A DNA stretch of 64,000 nucleotides from contig NZ_BBRE01000001.1 of NCBI RefSeq assembly GCF_000975115.1, forward strand, positions 1,256,211 through 1,320,210, in the 5' to 3' direction. Under the pieces are notes generated by a model. The model saw nothing but the letters and a program-made list of their open reading frames with translations, was not told the DNA's origin and did not search any database. Positions 16,539 to 25,000 of this stretch are shown here, piece by piece. The translations under genes were made by a program, and so were the position numbers. Within the stretch, counting starts at the first letter, position 1. Each line of letters starts with the position of its first letter. The DNA is from Demequina oxidasica (lineage in GTDB: Bacteria; Actinomycetota; Actinomycetes; Actinomycetales; Demequinaceae).

Positions 16539-17266
16539 TTAATTTTCGATTCCTCAGGAGGCGTGGAGATTGAAGGCTGCGGCCCGACGGGCTTGGGCTG
16601 CGAGACCGTGACACGGGTGGGCGCGGTTGCGGCCCCACGGTTGCGCATGGCGAAGAACAATACGATCGCGACCCCGAGCAGCAGTGCGATGCCGATCGCG
16701 GTGAAGAGCCAACTGGGGGTGTCCGTCGTCGCTTCCGCGCCGCCCACCGCATGGAGTTCTGCAGGTGCATTGGTGAGGTCCCACGTCACGGTGTGGCCCT
16801 CGCGGGAACCGTTGTGCTCGGTCACCTCGCCGGGGAACGTCACGCTGAGCCACATCTGCGCGGAGTCGGGGATGTCGGCACCGCCCGCCGCGATATTGGG
16901 GTCAACCGGCCCGTTGACGACGTAGTTCTCGCCGTCGCGCGAGATCGTGAAGTCACCCGCGTCGAGCGCGAAGTTTCCTATTGGCTGCCCGTCAAAACTC
17001 ACCTTTTGGCCCACATAGCCATCCTGCTCGTACTTGTTCACCACGGCACCGTCAAAGCTGGCCGTGGTCTCGCCAAAGAGCTGTTCCGCGGCCTCGGCAT
17101 CGGTCGTGTCTAGCAGTTCGCCGATGCCCTCTTGAAGCGCGAGCACCATGGTGCCGTCCACCGTGTCCTCAGGCGTGAGCGTGAGGTCGATCTGGACCCG
17201 GACACATCCGGTGAGCGCGGCCGCCACCAAGGTGGCGATCGCGGCGATCCGGAACGAAGTCTTCAT
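16535..17266 (-). CDS. LppM-like lipoprotein 2
   Basis: A 243-residue lipoprotein with lipobox LTGC (signal MKTSFRIAAIATLVAAALTG). Mature features shared with the neighbouring copies are LTPEDTVDGTMVLALQEGIG, AEAAEQLFGE, YEQDGYVGQKVSFDG, ISRDGENYVVNGP, SVTFPGEVTEHNG and HTVTWDL, then a transmembrane helix (LFTAIGIALLLGVAIVLFFA) and a basic cytoplasmic tail. The ATG at 17266 was chosen because it opens the signal peptide and has GACAGT six bases upstream. It is probably first in a two-gene operon with copy 1. Confidence 0.82.
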   Translation of the reverse strand: MKTSFRIAAIATLVAAALTGCVRVQIDLTLTPEDTVDGTMVLALQEGIGELLDTTDAEAAEQLFGETTASFDGAVVNKYEQDGYVGQKVSFDGQPIGNFALDAGDFTISRDGENYVVNGPVDPNIAAGGADIPDSAQMWLSVTFPGEVTEHNGSREGHTVTWDLTNAPAELHAVGGAEATTDTPSWLFTAIGIALLLGVAIVLFFAMRNRGAATAPTRVTVSQPKPVGPQPSISTPPEESKIK

Positions 17267-17312
17267 GCCCCCACTGTCCCATATGGGCCGTTCTCTCAGG
17301 GTTGCGGCGCGT

Positions 17313-18083
17313 TCACTTGCGCGGTGGAGCGGGACGGGGCTGGTGGGGAGCCGACGCCGCAGCTGGCCTGCGTTGTTTGCCCGGCGTACTTGGTGGGCGC
17401 TGAGGACTTGCACTTGTGGGGCGGGGGCGGGCGGGTTGCTTGCGGTGTGGCCCGTTCGTGGCGAGGAACCGCGACCGCAGCACGGCGCCGGCGGACCCCA
17501 GCACCAGAACGGTCATGAGGATCGCACCGAGGGGAGAACTTGAGCGGACCGCGGAGCCACGGGCGGTGAGAACGTCGGGCCCACCCACGAGGTTCCACGT
17601 GACTGTGTTGCCTTCCACGGTGCCGTTCGACTCGGTCACCGGCCCAGGGAACTCGATCGAGACACGCAAGTCGGCGCCCTTGAGGGACTCGGCGTCATCC
17701 TCGGACACCTCTGAGGACGGGCCACTCACCACGAACTCGTCACCCTCACGGATCACCCCAAAACGGTCGTCCGTGGGTGCGAATCTCGCCAGGTTCTCAC
17801 CGCGAAACTCGACCTGCACACCGGTAAAGCCGTCGTCCCTGTAGACGCGCTGCATCGAGTGAGCCAATTGCGAGGCCAGGCCAGAATCGTCGTACATGTT
17901 CTGCGCCGCCTCAGCGTCGCTGATTCCCAGGGCGTTACCCGTACCGTTCTCCACGGCCACCACGTAGGTGCCGTCCACGGTGTTGTCCGGCTCTAGTCGC
18001 AGATCGGCGGTGAAGCGCATGCAGCCGCTTAGCGTGGCCGCACCTATGACGGCGACCAGCGCGAGGCGCAGGGGCATCTTCAC
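17313..18083 (-). CDS. LppM-like lipoprotein 3
   Basis: A 256-residue lipoprotein, lipobox LSGC (MKMPLRLALVAVIGAATLSG then CMRF). It shares LEPDNTVDGTYVVAVENGTG, YRDDGFTGVQVEFRGE, IREGDEFVVSGP, SIEFPGPVTESNG and NTVTWNL with its neighbours, followed by one transmembrane helix and a long Pro/Arg/Ala-rich tail (about 55 residues). GTG 18083 is preferred because CACCCT sits six bases upstream; ATG 18077, two codons inside, is the alternative. A 46-base gap separates it from copy 2. Confidence 0.8.
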   Translation of the reverse strand: MKMPLRLALVAVIGAATLSGCMRFTADLRLEPDNTVDGTYVVAVENGTGNALGISDAEAAQNMYDDSGLASQLAHSMQRVYRDDGFTGVQVEFRGENLARFAPTDDRFGVIREGDEFVVSGPSSEVSEDDAESLKGADLRVSIEFPGPVTESNGTVEGNTVTWNLVGGPDVLTARGSAVRSSSPLGAILMTVLVLGSAGAVLRSRFLATNGPHRKQPARPRPTSASPQRPPSTPGKQRRPAAASAPHQPRPAPPRK

Positions 18084-18188
18084 GCGCCAAGGGTGACACG
18101 GTGACGGCGGATTCTGACGGAACACACGCTGGGATACGGCGGGTTGAGGGTATGCCTCACTCGCAAACCGACGATGCTGGTGGCCGGC

Positions 18189-18911
18189 TTAATCGAGCCT
18201 GCGATCCTCCGGGTGGAATGACTGACCCTGGGGTAGCGGTGCAGCCGTCGGGGCAGATGCGGCGGACCCGGGAGATCGGCGTGATCCAAGAATGAGCACG
18301 ACGACACCTGCGATGACTACCAGGGCGACAAACCCGATGGCGAGCCACAGCCAGATCGGAACGCCCGAGTCGGGGCTAGCCGCGCCGCGTGCGTAGAGGT
18401 CATCGGAGTCCTGCTTCAGGTCCCACGTCACGGTGTTTCCCTCGACGGTGCCGTTTGTCTCCACCACCTTGCCGGGGAACGTGATGGCCAGGGTGGCCAC
18501 AGCATCGTCTGGAAGCTCGCCGAGGTCCGCGGACTCGTTCGAGCCGTACGTCCCAGCGACCACGTATTCGTCACCTTCGCGGCTGATGCGCATGTCATCG
18601 GAATCGAGGTTCAGGGCCGCGAAGCTCTGGTCTTCGAAGGTCGCCTTGGTGCCGATGTAGCCGTCCTCGTTGTACTCGGTGACGGAGGCTCCTTCTATGC
18701 CCTCCCCCAAGTCGCCAAAGAGTTGGTCCGCCGCCTCCTGGTCACTGGTGGCGCCGAGCTGCTCGCCAGCGCCCTCCTTGATGGCCATCACGTAACTGCC
18801 GCTCGCGGTGTCGTGATCGCTGAGTTCGAGGCTCATCTCCATGCGCATGCACCCGGAGAGCGCGGCGACGCTCACGACGGAGAGAACGAGGACACGGAGA
18901 GTCTGATTCAT
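18189..18911 (-). CDS. LppM-like lipoprotein 4
   Basis: A 240-residue lipoprotein, lipobox LSGC (MNQTLRVLVLSVVSVAALSG then CMRM). Shared blocks are SDHDTASGSYVMAIKEGAG, EAADQLFGD, YNEDGYIGTKATFED, ISREGDEYVVAG, AITFPGKVVETNGTVEGN and a C-terminal helix (IWLWLAIGFVALVVIAGVVV) with a short polar tail. CACACT six bases before ATG 18911 indicates its own promoter. It is divergent from the giant surface protein gene, 104 bases away, so both envelope systems may share the region. Confidence 0.82.
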   Translation of the reverse strand: MNQTLRVLVLSVVSVAALSGCMRMEMSLELSDHDTASGSYVMAIKEGAGEQLGATSDQEAADQLFGDLGEGIEGASVTEYNEDGYIGTKATFEDQSFAALNLDSDDMRISREGDEYVVAGTYGSNESADLGELPDDAVATLAITFPGKVVETNGTVEGNTVTWDLKQDSDDLYARGAASPDSGVPIWLWLAIGFVALVVIAGVVVLILGSRRSPGSAASAPTAAPLPQGQSFHPEDRRLD

Positions 18912-18961
18912 TCCAACAGTGTGGCAGATTGCGACTCCTTTTAGGCCTGCCCGAGATAGCG

Positions 18962-18967
18962 TAAAAT
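18962..18967 (+). promoter_or_regulatory. -10 element TAAAAT of the giant surface-protein gene
   Basis: TAAAAT lies 48 bases before the ATG at 19016, giving a leader of about 40 bases with an AAGGGAG ribosome-binding site. No clear -35 is visible at 17-18 bases. Confidence 0.45.
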
Positions 18968-19015
18968 CCGAGCAGGCATCGAGAATGGTGCCGAGAATCT
19001 AAGGGAGTTCGGTCG

Positions 19016-22000
19016 ATGCGGTCGTGGTCACGGTTGACGAAGTTTCGACGATGGGTGAGCGCAGCGGCTATCGCCGCGTTGACGATGACCGGGTTGGCCA
19101 TAGTCGCCGGACCGGCCGCCGCGGAGGAGCAGGCAGGCCTGCTCATTACCAAGTCGGCGTCGGTGGACACTGTCGAGCCAGGCGACGCGTTCTCGTACAC
19201 CATCCAGGTCAGCTGCATCTATTCGGGATCGATTACCCCATCCGGTTGTGTCAACGCCACCGTCAGCGATGTGGTGCCCGCCCAGTTTTCGGTCACGAGC
19301 GTGCTCGTCACCAATTACTCCGACTACCTCTACGAGCCGGCAGGTAACGACGTAAGCGTGGTCTTCACCAGTGCGTTCTTGGATCCGGTGGATGGAATAG
19401 GCATGATTGGCGGCTCGACTGCAACCGTCACTATCAATGTGATTGCGGACAACCTCAGCTACGAAGATGACGCGCAGGACATCGAGAACACCGCGACCTT
19501 CAGCGCGGACAATCCGAATACCCCGCCTGCGTCGGATACCGCGACAGTGGTCCCCACCGTGCCGCTCACACTGGATACTGACGTCACCAAGGCCTTCCGC
19601 CCAGAGTCAGGGATCGCGTCGGCGGGCGAGCCCACCACAATCGACATCTCGGCGCTGAACACCTCCGATGCGGGCGTCGACTCGTTGGTCGTGACTGAGC
19701 CGGCGGACCCGACTGCCACCCCGAATCCCTTCGATACTTTGGCGTTTGACTCCCTTACCATTAGTCAGTTTCCCGCTGGCGCAGACACGGTGCAGGTCGA
19801 CGTCTACACCGCTGGAGGGTGGGTGAATGGCACGCCCGGCCCCGCGGCGGTGATTCCGGGTGGGGTAGACCCCGATGACGTCCGCGGAGTGCGCGTCACC
19901 TTTACCAGCTCGACTGGGACAATTAGTCCGGACCCTGACGGCGAGGCAATCGTCAGCATCGACGTCACGCAGCGCGACCAGGGAACCATCGACGGCGACA
20001 TCACGGTGCCGAACACAGTGCAGTCCGACGTCTCGCGCGACGGCATGATGGCGTCAGATACAGGTGACGCGACGTACACGATCCTCGGCAACGTGCCCGA
20101 TGTCGACGCGACCAAAACTTTTGATCCGCAGTACGTCGCGCACGGCGGCACCTCCGATGCCACGATTACGGCGCAGAACACCTGGACCGATTCCGTGACG
20201 GACCTATCAGTGGTGGAGCCCGCAGTCGCGTCCGGCGCGAGTGTGTATGACCCGGGGTTTTCCGATGCGATGACCTTCGAAGGGTTTGCCTCTGCCCCGG
20301 TGTGGCCCGCCGGCGCCACGGGCGCAAGCATTACCTATTACTACGCTGACGGCACTGACGAGACGGACTCCTTCGCCGAGGGAGACCTGCCACCCGACCC
20401 AACGGGCACGGGCACCGTGGTGCGCTTCAGCGTCGACTTCACGGGTGATATTGATCCCGGCGCAGAGGCCACGGTGGTCCCCACGCTGGGTACGGACCCC
20501 GACGACCCGGCGGCGGTGACTGAGATAGTCAATACCGTGACCGGTACGGCCACGGCGCCATCGGGCGCGACAGGCACGGACGATGCTTCCGACAGCTTCC
20601 TTGCATATCTTCCGCATGTGGACCCGGTGACGGACAAGACCATCACCCCAAACACCATTCTGGGCTACTCGGGCGAGTGGGTGGTGCTACAGCTGCCCTC
20701 GGGGCCTGCCCCGCTCCCCAGCGATCCCAACAATCCTGTGTCGCCCTACTCCACATCGAACGCGAACACCATCGTGGTCCAAGACCCGCTGCCCCAAAGT
20801 GACACTGACGACACCCCTCAGCAAAGTGACTTCTGGGATGCGTTCAACCCCACCGAGATTAGCGACACCGTAGTGCCGGCCGACTCGAGCCTGCAGGTGA
20901 ACTATTGGGACGGCGACGCCTGGGTTCCGCTCGCCGGGCCCATTGACGGCGCCACGACCTGGTCCTACGACATCGCCGGCGAGGCTCCGCCCGCACCTGA
21001 GGACATCGGTGGCCTGCAGTTTGTCTTTACGAACCCCGCGCCCAACGGCTTCCAGCCCGGGGACACGGTGCAGCCGAACATCGTCATGGACTTTGATCCC
21101 ACTGCCAATGTGGCGTTCCCCGCAACCATCGAGAATTGCTCCGGTGCGAGCGTGTCCGCACTCGGTGCCGCAGTCTCACCCGGAGCCGAGGCCTGTGACT
21201 CGGTACTGGTGGTAGACCCCGACGATCCCGACGGCCCCGGCGTGGGAGACATCGTCGACAAACAGTGGCAGGACCAGACCATTGGTGCGCGAACGCGCGA
21301 CGAGGCAACCGCGCGCATTCTGTGGTCAACCGGCGGCTACTCCAACGCGGACTCGGTCACCCTTACCGACATCCCCAATCCGACTTCAGACACCACCGAT
21401 TCCGTCTATGACGCGTTTGACCTGGTGAGAGTCAACGCCATCACCCCCGCCACGGATCAGTACATCGCGTATGACGCGGTTCAGTCGGTGCAACTGTTCA
21501 ACGGCACTTCGTGGGTCGAGGCCTCGAATAGTCCGTGTGGCACGACCCCGGCAGCGTGCGCTGGGCAACTGCCCGAGATCGCCCTCACAGCGGCTGAGCA
21601 GGACTCGACTCTCGCGGTCAGGCTTGTCTTTATCGAGAGTCCGAACCGCGTCGACGATACCGATCCGCTCTCACCCCCCGTCGGCTCTGGGGTGGCACGG
21701 TCAATCGACAACACCCGCCCGGTAGACCTCACGTTCCAGATTCGTGACTATCGGCGCTCAGACCCCACCACCGCGGTCACCGCCGACGAGGTTTATAACG
21801 TGGTCGACGAAACGGGTGATGTACGCAACACGGTGAATGCCACCGCGGATTTCACCGACCGTGACGACATTAGCCAGTACGAGTTCGACGACATCGTCAT
21901 CACCTACGTGCCGTTCGATGTCTCCGCAACAAAGACGTGGCAGGGCGGTCCCGTGGGAATCCCGCCGACCGGAACGGACGAGGAGGACTACCCCAGCACC

Positions 22001-25000
22001 CGAGTGACGCTCGAGGCCACGAACGACTCATTGGCGTACGCCGACACGATGCGTATCGCGGATCCCGCAGCCTTCTTCGACGAAACCAGCACGGGTGCAG
22101 ACGCCAACGGTTCGCCTTTTGACTATTTCAATCTCACGGGTTTTGTTTCTATCACGCCCCCCGACTCTGCCGACCTGGACATACCGGTGGACGGCGTGGG
22201 TGACGCGACGACCCTAGTGACCGTGTTCCGAAGCGGCACCATCCCACTGACGGGCGATATCGCCACGGCCTTGGCGTGGACCAAGTCGGATCTAGCCAAT
22301 GCGATCGGCGTCGAGGTGACGTATGACGGGCGTATTGAGCCGGCCAGTACCGGCACCGTGGTCTTTGACCTGCAGCTGCGTACCGAGGTGCGTGGCACGA
22401 CGGAGCCGGTAGACGATGATGACATCGACCACATTGAGACAAACCTCGCAGGCGCGAACCTTGATGATGACGGGATGAGCCAGGCAGATCTTCCCTTCGA
22501 TACTGCGTCCGCGGCTGTGAGGCTCACAGAATTTGTGATCGGGATGACGGTCGAAAAGGGCTTTGCCCCCATCGCGAGTGACACCCCGGACCCCACAGGA
22601 TTCGTGCAGACCGAGCCCACGAATGACGAATTCGTCATGACGCTCACCGGGTTCCCCGTCGAGGGTGCTCGCGCCACGCAGATGGAGATACGTGACGTAG
22701 ACCCAACGTTCTGGAATGTTTACGAGTTCGTGGGCTTCGATCCCAGTTTTGACTTTGCTCAGCCGATTGATCGCATCAAAGTTGATGCGGTCGTGGACGG
22801 CACCTTTGTGGGCGACCTTGGGGGAGCTCTGACTGTCACCAACCAAGACACCATTCCTGGAGTGGCTGATACCGCCCCAGCACTACCGACTGGAGTAGAA
22901 GCCGCCGATGTTCAGGGTTTGGTTCTCACGTATACGCGTGACGACGGAGCCCAATGGGAGAACTCGGAGGAGCCCCATCAGTCGATTCCGATAATTGTGA
23001 AGCGTCGGGATGTCATGCTGACGGGCGACGAGCCGCCCACTGACTTGCCTGGGAATCTTGCCGCCCCGGATGAGGCAGATGCGGGTGTGTCGGTCAACAC
23101 GATCGACGGCACGGTTACCTCTTTCCTGGAGGTGGGAGGAACTCCCCTCACTGCGGACTCAGATCCCGTTGATGCCTCCGTGTTGTACGCGCACTCTCCT
23201 ACATCGGTCACCGTAGAAAAGTCGCCCTCTGGAGCCCAGAGCCCCGGCTCCGTCATCCCATATTCGATGACGTTCACTAATGATGGCCCCACTCCCATCT
23301 ATAACCCGGTCTTCACCGACACATTGCCGTACGACGCCGATGGCTCGATCCTGCTGATCAACCCCAACGACATTGCGCTCGGCGTCAGCCCCTACGGCTA
23401 CACCTTGACCGGCACCGACCCGGATCCTGCTGAGGGAGCACCGCTACCCACCGACCCCGCCGATGTGACGGTGGTCGAGGCCATCGATGACATGCCGCCC
23501 ACGATCGAGTTCTCGTTTGCTGGGGATACGGCGTTGGCTCCAGGGCAGGCGTACACGATCACGATGAACCTCATCGTTCGACCGGGCTTCCCAGCAGACC
23601 GAGACATCACTAACACCGCAACCGTCGAAGGCGACCGCCCTTTCGATGAGTGCAGCGGTGCAACCCAGGACCCTCCCGCGGACTCCTGCAGCAATGACAC
23701 GACAATTAACTTGAGCCCGGGCACGGCAATCCGCTCCGGCAAGCTCGTGAAGTCTGATGACGATGAACTTGGCGTAATGTCGACGGTTGCCGACTACACG
23801 TGCGTACCAGGACCTGACGGCTTCTACGCTCCGCCGTGTGTGCCGATCACTAAGCCTGGCGGCACGGATACCTGGCGCCTCGCCCTTGAGAACACGGGCA
23901 CCGTCAACATTACGCAGTTGGTCGCGGTAGACACACTCCCGACGCCGGGCGATACCGGAGCGATCAACCCCGTCCAGCGTGGTTCCGCATGGACTCCCGA
24001 GCTACTGAATGAGTTGCCGACTGTTGCGGGTCCTGGGGGCACGTACGCCCTCTACGGAACGACCGACGCGCAGCCGTGCACCGATGACCTGACTCCGTTG
24101 AGTTCCTCGTGCCCGGCGGGTTCCTGGACTGAGCTAGAGCTGAGTTCCGACCTGGTGGGGCTGACCGGACTCAAACTTGAAGTGACGTTCGCGCAGTCGA
24201 CGCCTCTCGAGCCTGGTGAGTATGTCACGGTCGATATTCGTACGGTGGCGCCGGCTATTTCTCCCACAGATGGTCCCGACACAATTGCGTGGAACAGCGT
24301 GGCAACTGGGGGCGTCGCTCAGGGAGACACCGAACTACTTCCCACCGAGGGCAACAAGGTAGGTGTCGCCCTGGCCACGGGACCCATCAGCATTGAGAAG
24401 ACTGTGAGCGGGGATGCCGCAGGTCAGTACGCACCGACCACATTCGACGTTCAGTTGGTATGCACGTCGGCGGGCGACGAGGTCTACCGCGAGGATTACA
24501 CGCTGACGGCAAACACCCCAGTGACGGTGAACGATTTGCCTTGGGGCGCCGAGTGCGAGATCGAAGAGGGCGACAACGGGCAGTGGAGCTCCACCAGCCA
24601 GACGGCGATCGTGGGCAGGGACACCGATCCTGTCGGTGAAGTCACACTCGACAATGACTACGAGTACGCGTCTTTGGACGTGTCTAAGAGCGTGGTCGGC
24701 GACGGAGGCGCGTCTTGGACCGACCCGGCGGACGCGGGGCCATTCTTGGTGTTCGTTCAATGCCAGTACCTCGGCGAGGCCGTCTTCGCGGACGGCTACA
24801 GTGCATCGGTTCCTATGACTGCCTTGCTACGCGATAGCGACGTCCTCTCGCTAGAGAACCTTCCCGCAGGCGCTGACTGTACGGTGACTGAGATTACGGC
24901 TCAAGGGGCAGACAGCACCACGGTGGTTGCCACCACCGCAGACGGTTCCTCGACACAGGACGGCCAAACCACGCCGATATCGCTGACGCCCGACGACCCA

